From contig NZ_CP017704.1 in the NCBI RefSeq assembly GCF_002243645.1, positions 4,730,001 through 4,794,000 of the forward strand: DNA of 64,000 nucleotides, written 5' to 3'. Under the pieces are notes generated by a model, which worked only from the letters and a program-made list of their open reading frames with translations, did no database searches and was not told where the DNA came from. Numbering within the stretch: position 1 is the first letter of the stretch; every line of letters starts with the position of its first letter. Position numbers and translations under genes: made by a program. Shown piece by piece: positions 34,268 through 41,882 of this stretch. This DNA is from Peribacillus simplex NBRC 15720 = DSM 1321 (GTDB lineage: Bacteria > Bacillota > Bacilli > Bacillales > DSM-1321).

Positions 34268-35299
34268 ATGTCTATTAAAGAAAATGTACAGTTCAGCCCT
34301 ACACTACCTTATTCACGTTATGTCGATCCAGAGGTATTTAATGAAGAAAGCAAAAAGATTTTCAGGAAAAATTGGATATTAGTTGGACATGCAAGCCAAG
34401 TTGAAAAAATAGGCGATTTCATCACATTAGATATCGCCGGAGAGCCTATTATCGTTTCTCACGGTACAGATGGTGAACTGCGTGCTTTCTACAATATTTG
34501 TCCTCATCGCGGAATGAAAGTAGAAAACTCCGATCAAGGAAATAAAAAAGTATTACAATGCGGATACCATGGATGGACGTTCAAATTAGATGGAAATGTA
34601 AATAGGGCTCCTAATTTTAAAACGAATGAACTGGGAGAACACAGCTGTATGAAATCCATTCGCTTAGAAGTTCAGAATGCTATGATTTTTGTCAATCTAG
34701 ACAAAAATGCCGCTTCTCTGTCAGAAGTATATCAGGAATTTTTAGAGAAAATGAAAGAGTATCCCTTCTTTGATTCTCTAAAACTAGTTAGGGAAACTCG
34801 GCGTGAAGTTAAAGCTAATTGGAAAGCTGTTGTTGACAACTACCTTGAATGTGATCATTGTTCCATTGCCCATCCTGGCTTTGCAAAATCTTTTGATATA
34901 TCGAACTTTTGCACAACGACACACGACAAATTTACCTATCAATATATGGCAGCGAGCAAGAATGCTGAAGGTGACCAAGCGCGCTTTTATTGGATTTGGC
35001 CAAATATGATGATTAACGTTTATCCAGGAGACGGGAATGTTAATACCATTCAAGTAGTTCCTGTTGATGCAGAGATATCACTGGGTATTTATCGTGACTA
35101 CTCCCTCAATGAAATAACAACAAAAGAAAAAGAAGAATATTTTAAATTTGTTGATCAAGTAAGGCAGGAAGATTTTGACCTAGTGGAAAAATTGCAAAAA
35201 GGATTGAGTTCCCAGGCATTTACAAATGGTATCTTTTCTCCGACTGAACATGCTGCAGTCTATTTTCATGAACTTATTGATAAGAACCTCCAGGACTAA
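34268..35299 (+). CDS. Rieske non-heme iron oxygenase, alpha subunit
   Basis: The 343-residue protein has a Rieske [2Fe-2S] domain with Cys78-Pro-His80 and Cys98-Gly-Tyr-His101, then a catalytic domain with the iron ligands His197 and His202 in DNYLECDHCSIAHPGF. This block is like that of oxygenases acting on quaternary amines and betaines (carnitine, glycine betaine, stachydrine), which hydroxylate an N-methyl group or neighbouring carbon. ATG 34268 follows AGGAGGGATTTTCAAT. No reductase gene lies in the cluster, so electrons must come from elsewhere. It is the last gene before a terminator. Confidence 0.87.
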   Translation: MSIKENVQFSPTLPYSRYVDPEVFNEESKKIFRKNWILVGHASQVEKIGDFITLDIAGEPIIVSHGTDGELRAFYNICPHRGMKVENSDQGNKKVLQCGYHGWTFKLDGNVNRAPNFKTNELGEHSCMKSIRLEVQNAMIFVNLDKNAASLSEVYQEFLEKMKEYPFFDSLKLVRETRREVKANWKAVVDNYLECDHCSIAHPGFAKSFDISNFCTTTHDKFTYQYMAASKNAEGDQARFYWIWPNMMINVYPGDGNVNTIQVVPVDAEISLGIYRDYSLNEITTKEKEEYFKFVDQVRQEDFDLVEKLQKGLSSQAFTNGIFSPTEHAAVYFHELIDKNLQD

Positions 35300-35372
35300 T
35301 TACTTTTTTTGAAAGGATCTATCGTAAAGTAGTCTTACCTCGTTAAGTAGACAGTTTCAAAGGCTCAGCAAC

Positions 35373-35426
35373 CAACCCGTTTGAATCGGCAGGTTACCGA
35401 TTCAAACGGGTTGAGGTGTTTTTTAT
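35373..35426 (+). terminator. Terminator of the sigma-54 cluster
   Basis: CAACCCGTTTGAATCGG and CCGATTCAAACGGGTTG form a long stem; TTTTTTATCTTTT follows. It ends the transcript that starts at 25298. Confidence 0.92.
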
Positions 35427-35499
35427 CTTTTATTTTTTAAAAGCGCAAATCGTTGACTTATTCCAACGGGAATAGAAATTTGCGAACTTCCTTTTGTAT

Positions 35500-35946
35500 T
35501 TATTCCTCGTGTGAGGATCTGTTCATCCTTTGTTGTTCTTCAGAGAGAAACTCAAAAAAAACATTCATGGCAAAAAGCGGCTGATCATTTACCCTTTTAT
35601 AGTAATTACTTTTCCTGGCATCTGTTAAATAGTTACTTTTTTTCATTCTCTCCAACATATATTTTTGGCTCATTTTCACTATTTCTTTTTGATTGTGTTT
35701 ATTTTCTTTTAAGAGAGCAAATCCAACAGCTCCTACCAATGCATAGATTCCAAGAGCAATTTTCGAGATGGGTAATGATTCGCCCTTAAATAAAAGGAAA
35801 AAAAGATTAATGATGGAAAAACCTATCATCACAGTTGATAAAAGTCTGTATTTCATATTTTTTTTCAACAAGGGAGATAATGTTGATTGAAGTTGTGCCA
35901 TTTCTGCTTGCATGAAACGCGGTATCCTATTTATTTTTATATTCAT
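35500..35946 (-). CDS. Small two-TM protein of unknown function
   Basis: The 148-residue product has two adjacent hydrophobic segments in the middle (LLSTVMIGFSIINLFFLLF and IALGIYALVGAVGFALL) between a soluble N-terminal helix and a basic, charged C-terminal half. ATG 35946 has a very strong ribosome site (AAGGAGG); the 39 codons open upstream have no such site. It may belong to a Bacillus DUF family (DUF5392 comes to mind) but I am not sure. Its left neighbour is the terminator of the Rieske cluster; it does not appear linked to it. Confidence 0.7.
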   Translation of the reverse strand: MNIKINRIPRFMQAEMAQLQSTLSPLLKKNMKYRLLSTVMIGFSIINLFFLLFKGESLPISKIALGIYALVGAVGFALLKENKHNQKEIVKMSQKYMLERMKKSNYLTDARKSNYYKRVNDQPLFAMNVFFEFLSEEQQRMNRSSHEE

Positions 35947-36467
35947 TGTTTCCTCCTTATTATCTTGCATGCATTCAATAAGTATGGTACACGATAAATC
36001 ACACCTATTTAATGAAACAGGAAAGGAACCTAATAGTATATATCTTATCGTTTTGAAGGGCATTTGTCATTTAATATACTTCAGGTGGGGATTCAGCTAA
36101 GAGGAAAAGTGAAAATGAACGTGAAGAAACGAACAAACGATGAAAAAAGCAAGGTGAAAGCTGATAACTAATGAGAAACCTCTATTCTCTCATGTTGTGG
36201 AAAATAATATGTAGGGTTCATACATTGGACCAAAATATATTAACAAAGGTTTGATTTGCTATTTAATAATGGTAAAATAGTATTTAAATGGAAGATGTAT
36301 TATGTGTTTTATCATTATAATTATTGAAAGATAGCCATTTCTCGCCTTTTTTTGTCATAAATACATGACTATTGTAATATTTAGTTCTTTTAAATCGAGT
36401 TTTGGTGCAAATCAATATATAATTAGAAAGCGAGATATTAGATTCGAAGATTAAGGAGGGACATAGA
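35947..36467. other. Non-coding stretch between divergent small genes
   Basis: About 520 bases without a convincing gene. A possible promoter for the plus side is TTGATT (36251-36256), 16 bases, TAAAAT (36273-36278). Short frames in it have no support. Confidence 0.5.
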
Positions 36468-36848
36468 ATGATGGAATGGGCTCTGATCATTTTGTTTGCT
36501 GTAGCAGTATTACTGTTCATTTTATCGTTTATTAAAAAGGATTCTGCAAAAGTGGACAGTCAATTGGAACAGGTTGCTATCACATTTGGGGATGAAATGA
36601 ATGTATTACAGGAAAAAATCAGGAACATCGAGATAGATGCTGAAATTACGGTGCAAGAGGCAGGCATTCTTGCAATGTCTTCCGAAAAGCGGAACTTGTT
36701 GCGTGAAGTACTCGACCTACATAAGCGAGGCTATTCATTTGAAAGCATCGCACTGAAGACAAAACAGCCGGAAGATGAAATTGAAAGCATGCTTACTCCT
36801 TACATAAAAACGAAGAATGAAAGGAGAAATGTGGCCAATGACATCTAA
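36468..36848 (+). CDS. Membrane-anchored small protein, 126 residues
   Basis: One N-terminal membrane segment (WALIILFAVAVLLFILSF) is followed by a helical, charged region (about 30-60) and a segment resembling a helix-turn-helix (LREVLDLHKRGYSFESIALK, then QPEDEIESML). This looks like the pattern of membrane-tethered small regulatory proteins in Bacillus, but I do not recognise the family. ATG 36468 follows AAGGAGGGACATAGA. It overlaps the next gene by 11 bases, so both are co-translated. Confidence 0.7.
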   Translation: MMEWALIILFAVAVLLFILSFIKKDSAKVDSQLEQVAITFGDEMNVLQEKIRNIEIDAEITVQEAGILAMSSEKRNLLREVLDLHKRGYSFESIALKTKQPEDEIESMLTPYIKTKNERRNVANDI

Positions 36849-37308
36849 ATCAATGCGCAGCTTTGCCGGAGGCCTTGTTGTTGCAGCAGGCATATGCGGT
36901 GCAGCGTACTTCTTTGGTCCAGGTGAAGCGACCGGCACATCGGAGAAGCTATCAGAAGATGAAATGAAAGAGTCTCTGGCTTCAGAAGGGTATGTCATAC
37001 ATTCCGAAAAAGAATGGGAAGATCAGATTGCTGAAGCACAGTCGGTTAAAGATAAAGCGGAAGCGGAAAAAGAAACGGTAAAAGAACCAACAGAAAAAAT
37101 CATATACCGTACTGTTCTTACTGTGTCTAAAGGCTCGACAAGCATCGATGTGGGTAAAAACCTACAAAAGGCAAAAGTCATTAAAAATGCCAATGAGTTT
37201 TCTGACGCGGTTGAAAAGAAAGGCAAGGCCAACGGATTGCGTCCTGGAACATATGTGGTAGATAGTGCGATGACGACGGAAAAAATCATTTCCATCATAT
37301 TTAAATGA
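36838..37308 (+). CDS. MltG/YceG-like N-terminal domain protein, short
   Basis: The 156-residue protein has an N-terminal hydrophobic segment (SFAGGLVVAAGICGAAYFFG), a charged linker with coiled-coil character (about 40-85) and a C-terminal domain with VSKGSTSIDVGKNLQKAKVI and GLRPGTYVVDSAMTTEKII. These resemble the LysM-like N-terminal part of endolytic transglycosylase MltG; the catalytic domain is missing, so it is not an enzyme of that kind by itself. ATG 36838 follows AAAGGAG at a long distance; 36817 is an alternative. Strong terminator after it. Confidence 0.68.
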   Translation: MTSKSMRSFAGGLVVAAGICGAAYFFGPGEATGTSEKLSEDEMKESLASEGYVIHSEKEWEDQIAEAQSVKDKAEAEKETVKEPTEKIIYRTVLTVSKGSTSIDVGKNLQKAKVIKNANEFSDAVEKKGKANGLRPGTYVVDSAMTTEKIISIIFK

Positions 37309-37313
37309 ACATA

Positions 37314-37351
37314 AAAACGACCATTCATTAGATATGATGGTCGTTTTTTAT
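37314..37351 (+). terminator. Terminator after the MltG-like gene
   Basis: AAAACGACCATTCAT pairs with ATGATGGTCGTTTT around TAGAT; T-rich tail. Confidence 0.88.
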
Positions 37352-37390
37352 ATCCTTCTAAGAAATGCTGTAATTAAACCAAGAGTTTTT

Positions 37391-37966
37391 TCATGTTTTC
37401 TGGACCTTAATCTTTGTCCGCACTCCGGCCCACACTGCAATGATAAGTCCTCCAACAGTATCCGCGATTAAATCTATCATTGTATCTTTATTTCCCCCGC
37501 CTTGTAGTGTCATTCCGAATAATTGATCAGAACTAAATTCGTAGATCTCCCATATGACACCACCAAGTGCTGAGAAAGAGAGGGTAAACAAAAAGACAAA
37601 CCAAGGGGATATCTCTTTGCCTGCATTTCTGTATACCAATCGTTCATATAAAGCAATTCCCGTAAAAGCAAGAAGGGAACCGCTTAGTAAATGTAAGAAT
37701 GTGTCCCACCATCCCAGTCCATACCAACCTAAAATAGATCCTAAAAATTGTGAACCGAATAAGAAGATTAAATAGGAAATGATAATTGGCAGATTGAATT
37801 GAAGCTTGGTAAAAAGGGCCAATAAAAGTGGAACTGCCCCACATACCACACCGCCTATCGAAACCAGTGATTTGAAAGTTTCATCGGCTGTATAGTAAAA
37901 AATAGATAAAGCTGCCATGAAAAGTACATACACTAAACTTAATGAAATAACTAGCTTACGATTCAT
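37391..37966 (-). CDS. Membrane protein with WEIYEF / GNKDTMID motifs (YjdF/DUF2238-like)
   Basis: The 191-residue protein has about six hydrophobic segments. The conserved blocks are WDTFLHLLSG, GGVIWEIYEFSSDQLFG and GGGNKDTMIDLIADTVGG, which place histidine, glutamate and aspartate near the membrane face, as in the YjdF/DUF2238 group of Bacillus membrane proteins. ATG 37966 follows TTGAGGTAATC. The gene upstream on the same strand (37987-38554) is a paralogue with the same blocks. Function unknown. Confidence 0.72.
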   Translation of the reverse strand: MNRKLVISLSLVYVLFMAALSIFYYTADETFKSLVSIGGVVCGAVPLLLALFTKLQFNLPIIISYLIFLFGSQFLGSILGWYGLGWWDTFLHLLSGSLLAFTGIALYERLVYRNAGKEISPWFVFLFTLSFSALGGVIWEIYEFSSDQLFGMTLQGGGNKDTMIDLIADTVGGLIIAVWAGVRTKIKVQKT

Positions 37967-37986
37967 ATGATTACCTCAACAAATCA

Positions 37987-38505
37987 TCATAATTTTAATT
38001 TTTGTACACTAGAATAAAGGGAGATAATCATGCCGCCGGTAAGACCGAAAATTATATCGTACATGGTATCTTTATTACCGCCTCGCTGCATGGTATGAGT
38101 AAAGGTGAGATCTCCTGCGAACTCATAAATTTCCCAAAGAACAGTGGCAATGACTGAAAGTGAGAGAACAAAAAGAAAGATGACCCACCGTGAAACATCT
38201 TTTCTCGCTTTTTGAGGGATGTATAGTTTATAAAGTGCAATCCCAACAAAACCCACGAAAATACCTTTGTAGAAGTGAAGGCTAGAGTCCCACCATTTAA
38301 AATCACCATAAAAATTTGCGATAGACCCTAAAAATGTCGTACAGAAAACAAAAACATAATAACCGATTATGATTGGAATGTTAAAGGGATTAATTTTTAC
38401 AAACAGTAATGAAAGGGGCAAGGCACTTACCAATATTCCCCCAAGAGCTACCATCCATCGGGAAGAATCACCTTTTATGAGGTAAAAGATGAGTAAACCA
38501 GTCAT
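37987..38505 (-). CDS. Paralogous membrane protein, N terminus split by a frameshift in an A6/T6 run
   Basis: The open part encodes 172 residues with the same blocks as its neighbour (WDSSLHFYKG, WEIYEFAGDLTF, GGNKDTMYDIIFGLTGG). ATG 38505 has no good ribosome site. Upstream, TTG 38554 has GAGGTGAGTATA in front and encodes MKHKIIIIF before a stop; dropping one T from the six-T run (38527-38532) joins this to SLVFIAFM and then to the open part, matching the paralogue's N terminus (MNRKLVISLSLVYVLFM). So the full gene is probably 37987-38554 with one extra base, real or technical. Confidence 0.65.
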   Translation of the reverse strand: MTGLLIFYLIKGDSSRWMVALGGILVSALPLSLLFVKINPFNIPIIIGYYVFVFCTTFLGSIANFYGDFKWWDSSLHFYKGIFVGFVGIALYKLYIPQKARKDVSRWVIFLFVLSLSVIATVLWEIYEFAGDLTFTHTMQRGGNKDTMYDIIFGLTGGMIISLYSSVQKLKL

Positions 38506-38680
38506 GAATGCTATAAAAACCAGACTAAAAAATAATGATTATTTTATGTTTCAATATACTCACCTCGTTCGTAAATATTCATTACGATCAAATCCAATTC
38601 TGCCAGATGCCGGAAAAATTGAATTTTGGGGGTGTTTTTATGATGTTCTTTTTTTAATTCTCCAACTCACTTTAGTATTA

Positions 38681-39795
38681 TCATTGTTGGCTACCATGGT
38701 TCTTTTTAATGATGTTTTTAAATTTAGCCGTGATAAACAATAATAAAGGCATGATCAGACCATAAGTCGCTGCATAGAATAACCATATATTTTTATTGAA
38801 TTCCCCGGATGATGGGACCGTCGGAAAAACAATCAATGAATAAAAAACCATTATCATCCCTAAAGCTGTAGTAAATGGACGATAATCTTTTATATTGAAT
38901 ATGTTTGAAAATACAACAACTGATACATAAAAATACATCACCGTCCTGGTATAGGTTGTAAAGATCCAAATCGTAGCAATTATAGCTTCAATCCGCATTA
39001 GAAAATTCCCTACATTTATTTTTTTTGCCATCGTATAACTTGGAGCGATATTTCTTGAGGTGGTATCGGGTCCAAGAACCAAGATATCCAGCATGATAAA
39101 AAGAATTAAAATGATTCCTCCGATCAATGTACCAATATAAAAAGCTTTTCCCCCTTTTTTACTTTCATTGACTTTTGAAAGGAAAATCATTAAAAACATA
39201 ACAGGAGACAGCGTGAACACGCTGACGTAAAAAAGTGTCGCCCTTATGATAGGTTTTGCTCCATTTTCGAATACTGGCTGAATGTTTTGGATATTTGCTT
39301 GAGGAATGATGGAAACCAAAAAAATGGTCAGTAATATTAATACGGGTATGAAGAATATTTCCAACGTGCGTGTAAAAGTTTCAATACCAAGGCGAACTGT
39401 AAAGGTCACTACTGCAGCTAACAATATATTTAATGCTACAAGTGGAGTATCCGGCATCCAAAAAGTTTCAATGAAATTCCCCACATAATAAGTTGTCTCG
39501 GCAGCAGTGGAAAATGACCAGAAAAAAATGTGAGATTTATCATCTTTCCGATTAAATTACCGAAAACCTTTTCATTTATTTGATCTAAAGCTAGATCAGG
39601 ATATAAATTTCCAACCCTGATGTAAAACCATACAAAAATTAATGCGATGCCTGTCCCAAGTAATGCAGCAAGCCATGCATCCTGCTTTGCAAAACTAACT
39701 AAAGGAGAAGGAGTATGTAAAATAACCGTGCCTACCGAATACAAAAGGATTAAAATCATCAATTGATGTGATGAAATTTTGAAACTACCAGGCAT
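38681..39795 (-). pseudogene. GerAB-type spore germination permease, broken by a frameshift in A7/T7
   Basis: Two overlapping open parts encode one GerB-family protein: 39795-39510 (MPGSFKISSHQLMILIL... up to LIGKMINLTFF) and the part ending at 38681 (GNFIETFWMPDTPLVAL onward, about 267 residues). Taking one T out of the seven-T run at 39522-39528 joins them as INLTFFWSFSTAAETTYYVG, in line with the intact GerAB at 45037-46122 (NEKIFG, IGNFF, GTLIGG, WIFT blocks). ATG 39795 has AAGGGGAAT in front. GerAB subunits are APC-fold membrane components of nutrient germinant receptors. Upstream only a scrap of the gerC-type partner remains. Confidence 0.78.
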
Positions 39796-39864
39796 TATTA
39801 TTCCCCTTTTGTTTGTACCTTCCTTCTTAATACTCCTTATTTTGGCTATTCATGTAAAAGTTAT

Positions 39865-39972
39865 TCAGACAGAAATTAATCCCCGTTTCATTCGATCCCA
39901 ATTTTCTGGCCACTTCCTGAAAATTCTAAGATATTCATTAGAACCGATTCCATTGGTAATTAGTGCTGCTTT
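39865..39972 (-). pseudogene. Remnant of a GerAC-type lipoprotein gene
   Basis: On the minus strand 35 codons before a TGA (39865-39867) encode NGIGSNEYLRIFRKWPENW and then DRMKRG. This resembles the C-terminal GerAC pattern (GFGDEIHRTNPRAWKRLEG in the intact neighbour). A stop precedes it, there is no start, and the rest of the gene is missing. Together with the broken gerAB it marks a dead gerA-type operon. Confidence 0.5.
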
Positions 39973-40224
39973 TCATATTATTCTTATTTCTTATTCCAGA
40001 ATCAAAATCGAAATAAACAACCTGTATTTGAAAGAAGTGTAGCACTCCGATATGTATTATGTACGCTTGCTTTTTTTATGACACATCATTTTTTGCTGTG
40101 GATTGTTTGTTGTCATGATAGAAAACTTCCTTAAAGTAGCTAAATCTTACCCTTATACACTGTTCTATAGCTTCTAATAAATATTATTGGAGAAATCTTA
40201 AGTGTGTTTGGCGGAGTTCTCAAT

Positions 40225-40242
40225 TCGGCACGATTCTTGCAT
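40225..40242 (+). promoter_or_regulatory. Possible sigma-54 promoter
   Basis: TCGGCACGATTCTTGCAT fits GGCAC-N5-TTGCA exactly in the essential GG and GC positions. It lies 194 bases before the GNAT fragment, in a decayed region, with no obvious target enzyme. Confidence 0.5.
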
Positions 40243-40435
40243 ATAATTTGTTGGTATATCTAATATATATGGAGAAAGGAAGAGAATAGGAAACTGTATG
40301 ACACACAATTATTGAAAAACATTTAAGCACTTGGTTATCAAGCATATTGGATAGGTTTATATGTCAGAAAATGAATAAGGATTCATAAAGGGAAGGCGAA
40401 GCAATTAAACTTATAAAGGTTAGGAGAATATTAGT

Positions 40436-40789
40436 ATGAAAATACCAGTGGAAAATATAGTAGAGTTAACTGTAGAACATCAATTCTTACAGGCTTATCC
40501 TATATTGAGTCAGTTACGTTCTGATTTGACTTTAATGGAGTATCTAGAATTATTAAATGATATGCGGAAGGAGGGTAAACAGTTATTTGCTTTATATCAC
40601 GATACAAGCATCGTAGCATTAGCAGGTATTAGCTGGCGTGAAGATTCATATAATGAACGCTATGTTTATGTACAAGATTTGGTTACTGATGTAAATCATC
40701 GTCCTAGTGGTCTTGGATATAGTCTGCTCAGTTATATAAATAATTGGGCAAAAGAACATGGAGCTGAATATATTACATTGGAATCTTGA
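40436..40789 (+). pseudogene. GNAT acetyltransferase, probably cut short by a stop codon
   Basis: 117 residues show the first part of a GNAT fold: LFALYHDTSIVALAGI (strands 2-3), YVQDLVTDVNHRPSGLGYSLL (the acetyl-CoA loop, normally R/QxxGxG/A; here RPSGLG) and IKWAKEHGAEYITLES-like end. The frame ends at LES followed by TGA, exactly where relatives continue with SG..R.DAH.FYE; after the TGA the same frame reads IRRLDTINVQFF. So a stop mutation, and then decay, is likely. ATG 40436 follows GGAGAATATTAGT. Confidence 0.55.
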
Positions 40790-41882
40790 ATTAGGCGCCT
40801 TGACACCATAAATGTACAATTTTTTTAGGTACCTATTGGGTGCAGCTCTTTTTTCGTACATATGTACCAGCAATGAAATTTTACGACTTCTAGAGTGTGG
40901 GAAAAAATATACTTGGGATGGAACAAACATCTGAACAAGTTTAAGGAAGTAAATTCTATCCATAAATTCAAAGGGAAGGTGCCCTGTCATCCAAAAATTA
41001 GTTGAAAGCACATAGAAACTCTGCGGAGAGTAATCTCTGCAGAGTTTTTCTTCATTTATCTTTTTTTTGTGCCCCTAAACCATCCAACTTTCTACTACTT
41101 TAGTCCAACAAGAAAAAATGGAAGTCGTTGCTCTCAAAAATGATAATAGATTATGCGAATATTGGCAATCTATGCATTTACTCATAGGATATTTTGAAAC
41201 ATAATTTAAATTTGCTTGAGATTGTGCTTCAAGATTCCTATAAACGATTAGATGAGGCAATTGTCGCCAAAGGAAGAAAATTGGAGATTAATAAAAGACA
41301 ATTACCAGACCAAATTACCTTAAGTGAAAAGGAAAGTCTTGAGGTGGATTATTCTTGCCATAGCTCATGATAGGAGGCAATCTATTGAAGGATTGATATT
41401 CTTTCCGAAAATATAGAAAATCAGGCTATTCATCAAAATACCTTATATATACTGTTTTACTCGCCCTTGGGATTAATTTTTTGAATTTTACTTACACCAC
41501 AATAAAAAGGGAAAAAAAGCCTAAAAGGCAGAGAGTAAAAGAAAATCCTTTTTTATGTCGAATTGTACCTACTGATCTGATTCCAAAAGACAAATTGCTT
41601 CCGAGTTTAAAGAGATGTCGGGAAGTGGTTTATAACTATCGTGATTGATTTTGTAGAAGAAAGTCTAGGTTCAGAAGGGTTAATATCCGAGCCACCTTCA
41701 GCATCCTTTAATTAAATTATCGAACTTCAAGAAAAGAGTGTGTTTGTTGAACAAAAAAGTAGAATTTTGATAAAGATTATCATGTCTACAATGAATTGCA
41801 ATTTATTTTACTTAAATGGATATAATTGCAGCCAAGGTGAAAACATAATTTTAACAGGCTTTTGGTTATGAGGGGGTTAGCA
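40790..41882. other. Decayed region, about 1.1 kb without an intact gene
   Basis: Contains the tail of the GNAT pseudogene; an open scrap at about 41209-41370 (NLLEIVLQDSYKRLDEAIVA and a charged continuation) with no start; a 64-base copy of the beginning of the gene at 53504; and AT-rich sequence up to the gerA operon. I find no RNA gene or transposase in it. Confidence 0.6.
41372..41435 (+). repeat. Partial copy of the 53491-53553 segment
   Basis: AGGAGGCAAT, TTGATATTCTTTCCGAAAAT, AGAAAA and CAGGCTATTCATCA are shared in order with 53491-53553 (ribosome site and first codons of a small gene behind glutamate dehydrogenase). About 57 of 64 positions agree by eye. Here the frame stops after three codons (TTG AAG GAT TGA), so it is a dead fragment. 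Confidence 0.75.

Noticed and set aside
36115..36171. 18-codon frame MNVKKRTNDEKSKVKADN
   Set aside because: Too short, highly charged, no further support from a promoter or terminator.
39779..40042. 87-codon hydrophobic plus-strand frame
   Set aside because: It is antisense to the gerAC remnant and gerAB start, without ribosome site; the minus-strand reading shows family likeness.
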